Part shown: positions 1 to 10,710 of the stretch, piece after piece
Layout: each line of letters begins with the position of its first letter
Numbering within the stretch: the stretch's first letter is position 1
Source of the DNA: Gemmatimonas groenlandica
Lineage (GTDB): Bacteria > Gemmatimonadota > Gemmatimonadetes > Gemmatimonadales > Gemmatimonadaceae
NCBI RefSeq assembly: GCF_013004105.1
Contig: NZ_CP053085.1
Location: forward strand, 4,030,001 to 4,094,000
Direction: 5' to 3'
DNA: 64,000 bases
Program-made: the position numbers and the translations under genes
The notes under the pieces: model-generated
The model's database searches: none
What the model was told of the DNA's origin: nothing
What the model saw: only the letters and a program-made list of their open reading frames with translations

Positions 1-339
1 AACGAGAAGCGTGCGCTGGCGCTCGACGCGGCGGCTCGCGTCGCGCAGTTGCCGCATGTGGTGCTCGACGCGCCGCCGGAGCTTTCGCTGTTTCCGTTTC
101 ATCTCACGTGGCCCAATGCTACGTTGGCGCAGGAGGACGCGGCCACTCGCGAGCTGATGGCGGCTGTGTCGCAGCGGGGACGCGTGATGATCAGCGGCGC
201 GGTGGCCGGTGGTCGTTACGTGGGCCGGGTCTGTGTGCTGAGCTTCCGGACGCATGCGGCGCAGATCGATCATCTCGTCGAGGACATGGACGCCGCGATC
301 TCGGAGGTCGTGGCGAAGCACCGGACCCTATCGCAGTAG
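1..339 (+). CDS. PLP-dependent (group II) decarboxylase, C-terminal fragment
   Basis: The reading frame is open from base 1 and ends at the TAG at 337-339, so only the last 112 residues of a gene that begins outside the window are seen. The fragment matches the small C-terminal domain of aromatic-L-amino-acid/tyrosine-type decarboxylases: an FPFHL strand, then a GRVMISGAV...GRYVGRVCVLSFRTH stretch and a closing helix, as in the DDC/GadA fold type I family. The active-site lysine and cofactor residues lie upstream and cannot be checked. The 3' end overlaps the convergent lipoprotein gene by 12 bp. Substrate cannot be assigned from this part. Confidence 0.8.
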   Translation, partial: NEKRALALDAAARVAQLPHVVLDAPPELSLFPFHLTWPNATLAQEDAATRELMAAVSQRGRVMISGAVAGGRYVGRVCVLSFRTHAAQIDHLVEDMDAAISEVVAKHRTLSQ

Positions 340-1473
340 CCCCAACGCCTCGGCGTCGCCGCGCAGGTAAATCGGCGCGCGCTCGGTGTAGACCGCCGCA
401 TTCGACGAGATGGAGGCGGGATATCCAGCGAGCCTCCACTCCATCGTGAGTGTGGCGCGCCCGCCCGATTCGCTCACTGCGTAAAGTGCATACCACGGAA
501 CGCCGCGCTCCGGGGTGAAGATCGCCTTGCCCGGACCATCGTTCGCCGTCCACGTCCCGGTGATATGCTGCTTGTTGCCGGGCGCCGCCCAGTCGTGGTC
601 CATGAGTTCGACGCGCTGGAAATGGCCGTAGCTGTTCGTTTCATCGAAGAGCGCCATGACGTCGAAGTACAACGGGTCGGGCGCACTCCAACTGCGGTTT
701 CGCAGGATCCACTCGCCAACGAACGTGCCCCGGTGCTGGGCGTGGTAGAGCATACGGTTCGTGAGCAGCGGCTCCCACGGACGACTGTTTCCGCTTTCAG
801 CACCGGTGCGAAAGTACGGTTGAACGACTTCGGCGACGTGTCGTGCCACGAGCGCCGCCTTGAGGTCGTCGCGCAGATAGTCGAATGGCGACACGGGCGA
901 GCCGGTCGTGCCCCCAGTGCGTTCGCCGTCGGTGCGGCGATTGTCGATGAGCATGAACTCGGCGCTGCCGCTCATGTTGCCCACCGGGTCGCCCTCGCGC
1001 ACCTTGGCGCCAAGCGACACCAACGGCAGGTCCGCATCGAGGTGCTTACCGACGAGCCCCTGACCATAGTCGATCGTGATGAAGTACTCGTGGCGCCCGT
1101 CGGCGGTACCGCGCAAGCCCATGTCTTCGATCTTGGACACGGTGCCGGCGGCCCAACTGCGCACGGGTATGCCGAGCCGTGTCGGAATCCAGACGTGATT
1201 GAGCCCCTCCACGTGGCCGCCCTGGTGGGCGCCGAAGGCACCGAGGCCCGCGCCAGGGCCGAAGCGGATGTCGGCCAGCGCAACTGGCAGTGCGAGACGA
1301 ACCGGGGAGCCCCAGCTTGGCACGGGCTGGGTGTACGCGCCGTCGACCCAGGGCACGTCGCGCACGGCCGCCGGCGCCTGCGTGCTGTCATTGCCCGTCG
1401 CGCCACCGTCGCCGCATCCGAGAGCTACGGCGGCGAAGAGGGTGAACGCGAGGGCGGTGCGAGGGTGGGACAT
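328..1473 (-). CDS. M23-like (LytM-fold) lipoprotein with degenerate active site
   Basis: 381 residues. The start at 1471-1473 gives a lipoprotein signal peptide with a cysteine near residue 21 (VALGCGDG). The frame stays open far upstream, but that extension overlaps the next gene and lacks a signal. Residues ~75-180 read like the M23/LytM beta-fold: GIPVRSWAAGTVSKIED, YFITIDYGQGLVGKHLD, GAKVREGDPVG. The second His motif of active M23 enzymes (HLH) is replaced by a SAEFML-like strand, so metallopeptidase activity is doubtful. The C-terminal ~150 residues are unrecognised beta-rich sequence. Probably a periplasmic, outer-membrane-anchored wall-associated protein. Confidence 0.65.
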   Translation of the reverse strand: MSHPRTALAFTLFAAVALGCGDGGATGNDSTQAPAAVRDVPWVDGAYTQPVPSWGSPVRLALPVALADIRFGPGAGLGAFGAHQGGHVEGLNHVWIPTRLGIPVRSWAAGTVSKIEDMGLRGTADGRHEYFITIDYGQGLVGKHLDADLPLVSLGAKVREGDPVGNMSGSAEFMLIDNRRTDGERTGGTTGSPVSPFDYLRDDLKAALVARHVAEVVQPYFRTGAESGNSRPWEPLLTNRMLYHAQHRGTFVGEWILRNRSWSAPDPLYFDVMALFDETNSYGHFQRVELMDHDWAAPGNKQHITGTWTANDGPGKAIFTPERGVPWYALYAVSESGGRATLTMEWRLAGYPASISSNAAVYTERAPIYLRGDAEALGLLR

Positions 1474-1590
1474 GGGTCGACTCCTGAGTAGAGCGCCTTC
1501 GGAGGTTGTACCCTTGCTGGTATCGGCCGCTCGACGCCGGTCGCCCAACGCCGGTCTTCGACGCATCTTTGGCCGTCCCGAGGATGCCGC

Positions 1591-2076
1591 GTGAAAAAGA
1601 CCGTTCTCCTGTACGGCCTCGTGGGTGGCGTGCTGATCGCCGGCCTGCGCTTGGTCGAATACCGTTTTCTCGTGCTCGAGCACTCGCTCGAGATCTACGG
1701 CGGGATCGTCGCCGCCCTCTTCGCGGCGCTCGGCCTCTGGCTCGGCCGCAAGCTGACGCGCCCGCGCGAGACCGTGGTCGTGCGCGAGGTGCCGGTCGAG
1801 GTGCCGGTCGAAGTGCGCGTAGAGGTTCCCGTAGAAGTGCCGGTCGGACCGTTCGAGCGCAACGCGACGCGGCTGGCATCGCTCGGCATTACGCCGCGGG
1901 AACTCGACATCCTGGAGGCGATGGCCGCCGGCCACAGCAATCGAGAGATCGCCGAACGGCTGTTCGTCAGTGAAAACACCGTGAAAACTCACGCGGCCCG
2001 CCTGTTCGACAAACTCGATGCCAAGCGGCGCACACAGGCCGTCCAGCTGGCCAAAGAGGCCGGGCTCATCCCCTGA
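1591..2076 (+). CDS. Membrane-anchored LuxR-type HTH protein
   Basis: 161 residues. Two predicted transmembrane helices (about 5-22 and 38-54) are followed by a charged/valine linker made of repeated (V)EVPVEV units at ~66-88, then a LuxR/GerE helix-turn-helix (about 95-158) with the typical LTPRE-like start (ITPRELDILEAMAAG), SNREIAERLFVSENTVKTH and a dimerisation helix. No receiver domain is present. The layout suggests a DNA-binding domain tethered to the inner membrane, so it could act as a membrane-bound transcription factor or be released by proteolysis. That role is inference; the HTH assignment is secure. Confidence 0.8.
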   Translation: MKKTVLLYGLVGGVLIAGLRLVEYRFLVLEHSLEIYGGIVAALFAALGLWLGRKLTRPRETVVVREVPVEVPVEVRVEVPVEVPVGPFERNATRLASLGITPRELDILEAMAAGHSNREIAERLFVSENTVKTHAARLFDKLDAKRRTQAVQLAKEAGLIP

Positions 2077-2206
2077 GGGTCGCCTGAACGGGTGATTTTC
2101 GGCCGTTTCGGGCGAAATCATCCATTCGGGTGACGCGCCCGCGGGCCTCCGGAGACCAGACTGGCGCACGTTCACGCTCGCTCTCTCCACGCCAACGTCA
2201 CGACCT

Positions 2207-2737
2207 ATGCGCAACATCGTTCTGAAGTTCGGCCTGATCTCCGGCGCGCTCCTGTCGGTCATGATGGCCATCACGATCCCATTCCAGGACGAGATCGGCT
2301 TCGACTACGGCATGATCGTCGGCTACACGACGATGGTGCTCTCCTTTCTCTTCGTCTACTTCGGCATCCGTAGCTATCGCGATACCGTGGCTGGTGGCTC
2401 GTTGACCTTTGGACGGGCGTTCAAAGTCGGCGCGTTGATCGCGCTGATCGCGTCGTGCTGCTACGTGGCCACGTGGGAAGTCATGTACTTCAAGTTCATG
2501 CCCGACTTCACCGCGAAGATGACGGCGCACACGGTTGCCAAGGCGCGGGCCGCCGGCGAGAGCCCGGAAGCGATTGCGAAGAAGCAGCAGGAGATGGCGG
2601 AGTTCGCGGTGATGTACCGGAATCCGGCGATCAATGCGGCCATGACCTTCCTCGAACCGCTGCCGGTGGCGTTGATTATGACGTTGGTGTCCGCTGGGTT
2701 GCTCAGCCGCCGCTCGATCCCTCCACGACAAACCTGA
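2207..2737 (+). CDS. DUF4199 family membrane protein
   Basis: 176 residues with four hydrophobic helices (about 8-25, 31-52, 70-88 and 145-165) and a charged cytoplasmic/periplasmic helix rich in Ala, Lys and Glu between the third and fourth. This is the pattern and length of DUF4199 proteins, common in Bacteroidota and Gemmatimonadota and of unknown function. Its TGA overlaps the ATG of the OPT transporter gene by one base (tgATG), so the two are very likely translated from one mRNA. A link to the transporter is suggested by this coupling only. Confidence 0.75.
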   Translation: MRNIVLKFGLISGALLSVMMAITIPFQDEIGFDYGMIVGYTTMVLSFLFVYFGIRSYRDTVAGGSLTFGRAFKVGALIALIASCCYVATWEVMYFKFMPDFTAKMTAHTVAKARAAGESPEAIAKKQQEMAEFAVMYRNPAINAAMTFLEPLPVALIMTLVSAGLLSRRSIPPRQT

Positions 2738-5052
2738 TGGCGTATATCGCCCCCGAAACCCGCCTGCGCGAGCTTACCCCGGTTCCGCTGCTCGTCGGTG
2801 CGGTGCTCGGCCTGATTTTCGGCGCCTCGTCGCTGTATCTCGTGCTCAAAGTCGGGCTCACCGTGAGCGCGTCGATCCCGGTGGCGGTCATCTCGATCAC
2901 GATCTTCCGCCTCTTTGCACGACTGGGCGGCCGTGATGCGACGATCCTCGAGCACAACATCGTGCAGACGGCGGGCTCGGCGGGCGAATCGATTGCCTTC
3001 GGCATCGGCGTCACGATGCCGGCGATCCTCATTCTCGGCTTCGACCTCGAGATTGCGCGCGTGCTGCTGGTGGCGGTGCTGGGCGGTGTGCTGGGCATTC
3101 TCATGATGATACCGCTGCGTCGGGCGTTGATCGTGGCGCAGCACGGTGTGCTGAAATATCCGGAGGGGACGGCGTGCGCCGAGGTGCTCAAGGCCGGCGC
3201 GAATGCCGAGTCGCGCGCGGCGGCGAGTGATGCGGCGAAGCGCGAGCAGGAAGCGTTGGGTGGGGCTGGCACGAGTGCCCGCACGATCTTCACGGGCTTC
3301 GGCATCGGCATCGTGTACAAGACGGCGATGTCGGCGCTTCGCGCGTGGAAGGATGTTCCTGAGAAAGTGTTCGGCGCGCCCTTCTCGGCCGCGTCGGTCT
3401 CGGTGGAAGTGTCGCCGGAGTTGCTGGGAGTGGGCTACATCATCGGCCCGCGCGTGGCGGCGGTGATGTTTGCTGGTGGCGTGCTGGCGTATCTCGTGCT
3501 CATTCCGATGATCGCCTACTTCGGATCGGCGCTCACGACCCCGTTGGCACCAGAGGCCCGCGCGCTGATTCGCGACATGGGCCCCGGAGCGATCCGTAAC
3601 GCGTACGTGCTGTACATCGGCGCGGGCGCGGTGGCGGCGGGCGGCATCATCAGCGTGATCCGATCGATGCCGACGATCTGGCATGGGCTGCGCGAGGGAC
3701 TGCGCGATGTGTCGAATTCCACAGCTGCCACGGTTCGCGATACGGTGCGGACCGACCGCGACCTGTCGATCAAGTTGGTGCTGCTCGGTATCGTTGCGCT
3801 GCTCGTCGCGCTGGTGGGCGCGAGCCCGCTGTACGTGGGAGGCACCGGCTTCGGCACGCGGATCGCGGCCGCGCTGCTGATCGTGGTGTTCGGCTTTCTG
3901 TTCGTGACCGTGTCGTCGCGCCTCACCGGCGAGATCGGTTCGTCGTCGAATCCGATTTCCGGCATGACGGTGGCTACGCTGCTGCTGACTTGTCTGGCGT
4001 TTGTGCTGCTGGGGTGGACGGGCAGCAACTACTACGTGACCGCGCTGTCGATCGGCGCGATCGTGTGCATCGCGGCGTCGAATGGCGGCACAACGTCGCA
4101 GGACTTGAAGACGGGCTTCTTGGTGGGCGCCACGCCGCGCTCACAGCAAATTGCGATCGTGGTTGGGGCGCTGGTGTCAGCGTTGGCGCTCGGACCGATT
4201 CTGCTGCGTCTCAATGCCGCCGGTACCGTGTATGTGAGTGCGTCGGCGATAGCGGCCGATGCGCCTGGCGGCACCGCGCTCACCAGCGGCGAGACCGTGG
4301 ATGTGCGCACGCTCGCGCGTCGTGAGTCGGTGGACGGTCTCATGGCCGACGGCAGCACCGACTCGCGCGAGTACTGGGTGTGGCACAAGCAAGACCCGAG
4401 CGGTGGCAACGCCGAGAAGTACCTCGTGGACGACGCGGGCAAGCCGGTGTACTTCGTGGATCCGGGCATCAACGGCAGCATTCGGAAGCTCGCGAACGGT
4501 CAGGACGTCCCCAAGTTCGACGCGCCGAAGGCCACGCTGATGTCGTACATCATCAAGGGCATTCTGGGCGGGAAGCTGCCATGGGGGCTTGTGCTGCTGG
4601 GCGCGATGATCGCGCTGGTGCTCGAGCTGTCGGGCATTCCGTCGCTGGCCTTTGCGGTCGGCGTGTATCTGCCGATCTCAACGTCCGCGCCGATCTTTGT
4701 GGGCGGTGTGGTGCGCTGGGCGGTGGATCGCTGGATCGCGCGCAAGCATGTCGGGCGCAACCTTACCGACGATGAACTGGCGGCGGAGGGCGACAAGAGT
4801 CCCGGGGTGCTGATGGCGTCCGGTTACATCGCGGGCGGCGCGATCGCCGGCATCCTGATCGCCTTCGTGGCGGGAGTACCGGCGATGGCGGGGCTCAATC
4901 GTGCGATCGAAGCGATGTCGGCGAACAACCCACTGTTCTCGGGGCCGATGGCCGACGCGCTGTCGCTGGTGCCGTTCGTGGCGTTGATCGCGGTGCTGTA
5001 TCTGACTGGGCGCGAGAAGCTGCTGGCGCGGCCTGCTACAGGGCCTTCTTGA
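2737..5052 (+). CDS. OPT family oligopeptide transporter
   Basis: 771 residues, highly hydrophobic, with about 14-16 transmembrane helices. The order LTPVPLLVGAVLGLIFGASSLYLVLKVGLT near the N-terminus, EHNIVQTAGSAGESIAFG, YPEGTACAEVLKAG and SNPISGMT are hallmarks of the bacterial OPT family (the TIGR00733 type) that takes up oligopeptides or metal chelates. A soluble loop at about 500-600 interrupts the helices. The start chosen is the ATG overlapping the stop of the DUF4199 gene; a longer frame upstream is the shadow of that gene. Its 3' end overlaps the convergent thioredoxin gene by 17 bp. Confidence 0.93.
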   Translation: MAYIAPETRLRELTPVPLLVGAVLGLIFGASSLYLVLKVGLTVSASIPVAVISITIFRLFARLGGRDATILEHNIVQTAGSAGESIAFGIGVTMPAILILGFDLEIARVLLVAVLGGVLGILMMIPLRRALIVAQHGVLKYPEGTACAEVLKAGANAESRAAASDAAKREQEALGGAGTSARTIFTGFGIGIVYKTAMSALRAWKDVPEKVFGAPFSAASVSVEVSPELLGVGYIIGPRVAAVMFAGGVLAYLVLIPMIAYFGSALTTPLAPEARALIRDMGPGAIRNAYVLYIGAGAVAAGGIISVIRSMPTIWHGLREGLRDVSNSTAATVRDTVRTDRDLSIKLVLLGIVALLVALVGASPLYVGGTGFGTRIAAALLIVVFGFLFVTVSSRLTGEIGSSSNPISGMTVATLLLTCLAFVLLGWTGSNYYVTALSIGAIVCIAASNGGTTSQDLKTGFLVGATPRSQQIAIVVGALVSALALGPILLRLNAAGTVYVSASAIAADAPGGTALTSGETVDVRTLARRESVDGLMADGSTDSREYWVWHKQDPSGGNAEKYLVDDAGKPVYFVDPGINGSIRKLANGQDVPKFDAPKATLMSYIIKGILGGKLPWGLVLLGAMIALVLELSGIPSLAFAVGVYLPISTSAPIFVGGVVRWAVDRWIARKHVGRNLTDDELAAEGDKSPGVLMASGYIAGGAIAGILIAFVAGVPAMAGLNRAIEAMSANNPLFSGPMADALSLVPFVALIAVLYLTGREKLLARPATGPS

Positions 5053-5530
5053 TCGCCGCTTCGAGGTTCTGCGTGCCGCCGACGCCGGTGTAGACGATCT
5101 TGCCCGCCTTATTCACGACCACGACGTAGCTGGTGGCCGGCACATCGTAGGCGCCGCTCACGGTGCCCTTCTTGTCGTACAACAACTCGCCGCCGAGCTT
5201 GTTCGCCTTCTGCCAGCCCTTCACGCGGTCGACGGACTGGTTCACCGACACGGCGACGGTTACGAACTTCACCTGGGCACCGTGCTTGGTCATGGCGGCG
5301 CGCATGGCGGGTTCGAGCTGCTTGCAGTTGCCGCACCACGTGGCCCAGAACTCGAGCACGACCGGCGTCTTGCCGAGGTAGGCGGAGAGATCGACCGTCT
5401 TGCCGTCGAGGGTCTGGAGCGGGCCGGCTGGGGCCGTTTCGCCGACCGCGATGCCGAGGTCCTGTGCGAGGGCGGGACTTGCGACGGCCAGGGCGGCGGC
5501 GGCGGCGACGGTGAAGAGAGTGCGGAGCAT
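5036..5530 (-). CDS. Exported thioredoxin-like (TlpA/ResA-type) protein
   Basis: 164 residues. The start at 5528-5530 gives a standard Sec signal (MLRTLFTVAAAAALAVASPALAQ). An AhpC/TSA-redoxin fold follows with the catalytic motif WCGNC in the context VLEFWATWCGNCKQ, and a cis-Pro position (VPATSYVVV). It should reduce or exchange disulfides in the periplasm. It lies directly downstream of the CcdA/DsbD-type gene on the same strand (97 bp gap), which would supply electrons across the membrane. Typical uses are cytochrome c maturation or disulfide repair; no cytochrome gene is nearby to decide. Confidence 0.9.
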   Translation of the reverse strand: MLRTLFTVAAAAALAVASPALAQDLGIAVGETAPAGPLQTLDGKTVDLSAYLGKTPVVLEFWATWCGNCKQLEPAMRAAMTKHGAQVKFVTVAVSVNQSVDRVKGWQKANKLGGELLYDKKGTVSGAYDVPATSYVVVVNKAGKIVYTGVGGTQNLEAAIKKAL

Positions 5531-5627
5531 GTGGGTTTCGAGTTGTGAGTAAAAGTTGGGGGTTTTGAGTTTGGGTGACTCCTGACTCGTCACTTTCACT
5601 CAGAACTCACAACTCACTGTTTGTCGT

Positions 5628-6368
5628 TCAGAAATAGACCTGCCCCATCTTCACCAGATAATACTCGGCCATGCCGAGCATCACGAACGCGAAGACCTTT
5701 TTTACCGTCAGCATCCACGCACCAGCGCGCGGTAATCGCGACAGTGAGCCCGCTGAGAGCCCGACCGCGACCAGCAGCGTGCACATGCCGAGCGAGAACG
5801 TGAACAGGTAGAGAAAGCCGAGCAGGGCGGAGCCGGTGGTGGAGACCCAGGTGAGGACGGCGGCCATGACGGGGGCGGAGCAGGGGGCCGCGACAAGTCC
5901 TGAGGCGGCGCCCATGATGAAAGCACCCGCGACGCGCCCTCCGGTTCCGGCGTTGGCGGCGCGCTGCATGATGGCGGCGGGCACGCGGACGGGAATGACG
6001 TCGAACATCGACAGGGCGGCCAGCATGAGCAAATTCGCCATGGCGAAGTAGGCCCACGGGTTGGCCGAGACGGTGCCGAACATCGTGCCGGTGAGTCCGG
6101 CGAGGAGTCCGAGGCCGGCGTACACAGACGCCAATCCAAACACGTAGGTCAGTGAAAGCCCCAAGGGACGCCACTTTGACGCTACAGTGGCGCCTGACTG
6201 TTCTGATGATGATTGGCCGCCCACGATAGCAGCGGTGATCGGAATCATCGGATACACGCAGGGCGTGAGCGACGTCAGGACCCCGGCCCCGAACAGCAGG
6301 GGGAGCGCGGCGGCGGGATTCGACGAGAGCTGCGCGGTGACGTCGGCGATCTGCGTGAGAGCAATCAT
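5628..6368 (-). CDS. CcdA/DsbD-type transmembrane thiol-disulfide transporter
   Basis: 246 residues, about six to seven transmembrane helices. The diagnostic first-helix motif GAGVLTSLTPCVYPMIPITAA carries the first redox cysteine, and the second sits in AAPCSAPVMAAVL. The length fits the membrane domain of DsbD (or CcdA) without the N- and C-terminal soluble domains. It moves reducing equivalents from cytoplasmic thioredoxin to periplasmic partners. The exported thioredoxin-like protein just downstream is the obvious partner, forming a two-gene operon on the minus strand. Confidence 0.9.
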   Translation of the reverse strand: MIALTQIADVTAQLSSNPAAALPLLFGAGVLTSLTPCVYPMIPITAAIVGGQSSSEQSGATVASKWRPLGLSLTYVFGLASVYAGLGLLAGLTGTMFGTVSANPWAYFAMANLLMLAALSMFDVIPVRVPAAIMQRAANAGTGGRVAGAFIMGAASGLVAAPCSAPVMAAVLTWVSTTGSALLGFLYLFTFSLGMCTLLVAVGLSAGSLSRLPRAGAWMLTVKKVFAFVMLGMAEYYLVKMGQVYF

Positions 6369-6486
6369 GTGGGGAAGATACAGCCGAGAGCGGGTGAGCG
6401 TTCCCCTTCGTTGAAAAAGGGCTCTGGCGCACGGGGCAGATTAAGGGGATCATGCTTGGCTCGCCCCCCCACTGATTGAGGTGTTG

Positions 6487-7869
6487 ATGTACCGACCGAC
6501 GAAGTCGCTGATGCTCCTGGCCGTGGCCAGTCTTTCGACCAGCCTAGGATTGCAGGCGCAGGCGATACGTCCCGACGCGGACCCGCGCATCGAGAAGCTG
6601 GTCGCATCGGTGTCGCAGCAGCGACTGCAGGCCACGGCCACCAAGCTCGCCGGCTTCGGCACGCGTTCTACGCTGTCCGATACCGTATCGACCACGCGCG
6701 GCATCGGCGCGGCGCGGCGCTGGATCTACGACGAGTTCAAGCGCATGAGCCCCCGGCTGCAGGTGTCGTACGACCGGCACATGCTGGCCCAGCAGGGACG
6801 CATTTCGCGCGAGGTGGAACTGGTGAACGTGGTGGCGGTGCTGCCGGGCAAGAGCGCGCGCCGCGTGTACATCACCGGTCACTACGATACCGTGAACTCG
6901 CGTCGTCCAGCGGGCGCCGATGCCACGGCCACGGCGGCCGGCGCGGCGCCGAGTGCGCCGTTGGTGCGCCCGACGATCGACAACGATTCCGATGCGCCCG
7001 GCGCGAACGATGATGGCAGCGGTACGTCGCTCACGATGGAGCTGGCGCGGGTATTCGCCGAGAGCGGTATCGAATTCGATGCGACACTGGTGTTCGTGAC
7101 GTGGGCCGGTGAAGAGCAGGGGTTGATCGGCTCGATGGCGCATGCCACGGCGCTGCGCAACGCGAAGGGCGTGGTGGAAGCGAACTTCAACAACGACATC
7201 GTGGGCAGCAGCCTCGGCGGCAACGGCATCATCGACGGCGAGAGCGTGAAGATCTACTCGCTCGGGCCGGAGGATTCGCCGAACCGCTCGCTGGCGCGGT
7301 ATGTCCAACGGGTGGCCGGTACCTATGTGCCATCACACACGATTCGGCTGATGGCGCGCGAAGACCGCTTCGGTCGTGGCAGCGATCACTCGTCGTTCAC
7401 GGCGAATGATTTCCCCGCCATCGTGTTCCGCGAGGCGAACGAGAACTACGAGCGGCAGCACTCGCCCGACGACAAGCTGGAAGGGATGGACTTCCGCTAC
7501 CTCGCGCAGAACACGCGCGTGAACGCGGCGTCGGCCGCGTCGGTGGCGCTGGCGCCTCCGGCGCCCCGTGTGACCACGAACGGTGGATCGGCCACGATCG
7601 GTCGCGGCACGTCGGGCTACGACGCCAGCTTGCAGTGGCAGCCGTCGGCGGGTGCGGTGGCGTACCGCGTGTACTGGCGCGACGCGTGGACCAACGACTG
7701 GCAGAAGTCGCAGGTGGTGGGCAACGTGACGAAGCTGCTCATGCCGAACGTGTCGATCGACGACTACGTGTTCGGCGTGGCCGCCATCGGTGCCGACGGC
7801 AACGAGAGCGTGATCAGCGCCTACGTGAGCCCGGTGCGCAAGATGACCGACGTGCTACTCAAGAAGTGA
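6487..7869 (+). CDS. Secreted M28 family zinc aminopeptidase
   Basis: About 460 residues with a signal peptide ending near LGLQAQA. The M28 core is complete: YITGHYDTV (first zinc His), DAPGANDDGSGT (bridging Asp), WAGEEQGLIGS (catalytic and ligand Glu), FNNDIVG (Asp ligand) and a late His in YERQHSPDD. The C-terminal ~100 residues look like a fibronectin type III module (VAYRVYWRDAWTNDWQKSQVV). A GTG two codons earlier is an alternative start. It faces away from the redox pair and is followed by the S51 peptidase 38 bp downstream. A second, distant M28 peptidase sits in an integron cassette at 37982. Confidence 0.92.
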   Translation: MYRPTKSLMLLAVASLSTSLGLQAQAIRPDADPRIEKLVASVSQQRLQATATKLAGFGTRSTLSDTVSTTRGIGAARRWIYDEFKRMSPRLQVSYDRHMLAQQGRISREVELVNVVAVLPGKSARRVYITGHYDTVNSRRPAGADATATAAGAAPSAPLVRPTIDNDSDAPGANDDGSGTSLTMELARVFAESGIEFDATLVFVTWAGEEQGLIGSMAHATALRNAKGVVEANFNNDIVGSSLGGNGIIDGESVKIYSLGPEDSPNRSLARYVQRVAGTYVPSHTIRLMAREDRFGRGSDHSSFTANDFPAIVFREANENYERQHSPDDKLEGMDFRYLAQNTRVNAASAASVALAPPAPRVTTNGGSATIGRGTSGYDASLQWQPSAGAVAYRVYWRDAWTNDWQKSQVVGNVTKLLMPNVSIDDYVFGVAAIGADGNESVISAYVSPVRKMTDVLLKK

Positions 7870-7907
7870 CGGGCGGACAGTGACTCACACCTCTGGCGGA
7901 GACGGAC

Positions 7908-8744
7908 ATGATTCGACGGGAGTTTCTCGTGACTTCAGCGTTGGGAACAGCGGGCGCGCTCGCCAATTCGATGGGCGGCGCGGAGCGACTCGTGCATGAC
8001 GCAACCGGCGTGACCGAGTACGACCACGAGCCCATGGCACCCATGCGCACCGAGCGCGCCACGCGCAAGATTCTGATCGCCGGTGGCGGATTCCGTACGG
8101 GCTTCATCAAGTACATGGCCGAGCTCACCGGCAAAGCGCGGCCGCGCATCTGCTACCTGCCGTCGGCGTCGGCCGACAGTCCGCAGTCGGCGCTCGGCTT
8201 CTACGCCTCGTGTGCGCCGCTCAACGTCGAGCCGTTCGTGCAGAACGTGTTCATCGAGAGCTTGTCGCAGAAGCAGGGATGGGATGAGGTGCTGCTGTCG
8301 ATGGACGCGATCGTGGCGTCGGGTGGCAATACGCTGAATCAGCAGGCGATCTGGAAGGCACAGGGCATCGACCAGGTGCTGCGCACGGCGTGGGACCGCG
8401 GCATCGTGCTGGGTGGGGCGAGCGCCGGGTCGCTGTGCTGGTTCGAGGAGGGGACCACCGACTCGCGCCCCAAGGCACTGTCGATCGTGAAGTGCCTCGG
8501 CTTCCTGCCGGGCAGCCATTCGCCGCACTACGACGCCGAGGCGGGGCGCCGTCCGCTGTACCAGAAGCTGATCGGGTCGGGCGAGATGAAGCCCGGCTAT
8601 GCCTGCGACAACGATGCCGGCATCTACTTCGAGGAAACGGCCGTGAAGCGCGTGGTTTCCACGCGGAAGGAGGCCAAGGTGTACTACGTGAGCGTGACGA
8701 ACGGAAAGGTGTCGGAACGCACTCTGGAACCCGACGCGATCTAG
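7908..8744 (+). CDS. S51 family peptidase (peptidase E/cyanophycinase-like)
   Basis: 278 residues. A twin-arginine-like start (MIRREFLVTSALGTAGAL) suggests export or a vestigial Tat signal. The class I glutamine-amidotransferase-like fold is seen as KILIAGGGF, a strand ICYLPSAS, IVASGGNTLNQ and the nucleophile elbow GGASAGSLCWFEEG with the serine of S51 enzymes. S51 members hydrolyse Asp-X dipeptides or cyanophycin. Substrate is not decided by sequence alone. An RBS-like GGAG lies 8 bp before the ATG. It likely shares a transcript with the M28 gene upstream. Confidence 0.85.
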   Translation: MIRREFLVTSALGTAGALANSMGGAERLVHDATGVTEYDHEPMAPMRTERATRKILIAGGGFRTGFIKYMAELTGKARPRICYLPSASADSPQSALGFYASCAPLNVEPFVQNVFIESLSQKQGWDEVLLSMDAIVASGGNTLNQQAIWKAQGIDQVLRTAWDRGIVLGGASAGSLCWFEEGTTDSRPKALSIVKCLGFLPGSHSPHYDAEAGRRPLYQKLIGSGEMKPGYACDNDAGIYFEETAVKRVVSTRKEAKVYYVSVTNGKVSERTLEPDAI

Positions 8745-8808
8745 CTAGTTTTCGAGGTTCTCTTTTTCTCCGCTCTTCGACTTCCGCTTTTCGGATTCGG
8801 CACAACAT

Positions 8809-10479
<1,671 letters not shown>

Positions 10480-10549
10480 CGCGTTCATTCATCAACGGTT
10501 CACGGTGGTTGGCCAATGCATGGTCCCCGTCGATGATGTCATGGAGACT

Positions 10550-10587
10550 AAACGCCCGACCCAGCCACCTGCTCGGTCGGGCGTTTG
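10550..10587 (+). terminator. Rho-independent terminator-like hairpin after ettA
   Basis: Inverted repeat: AAACGCCCGAC pairs with GTCGGGCGTTT around a short loop, followed by TTTGG. The symmetry (A run before, T run after) allows function on both strands. It lies between ettA and the convergent Met-rich protein gene. The 230 bp from 10480 to 10710 hold nothing else I can support. Confidence 0.7.
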
Positions 10588-10710
10588 GTTTGTCATAACG
10601 TCTGTCGCGACAAGGCGCGCGCTGGATGATTTGCGCCATTCAAAGGTCTTCGAGTCCTTTGACGCACCTGAGGGTCGCTGGCTCACGTGCTACGGCAAGC
10701 GCGTGTCGGG

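Noticed and set aside
328-2274. A 648-codon minus-strand frame
   Set aside because: Only the part from 1473 down is protein-like (lipoprotein start). The upstream extension is antisense to the LuxR-type and DUF4199 genes and arises from high GC.
2461-3684. A 407-codon minus-strand frame antisense to the OPT transporter
   Set aside because: Composition is Arg/His rich, typical of the shadow of a hydrophobic gene in GC-rich DNA; no domain recognised.
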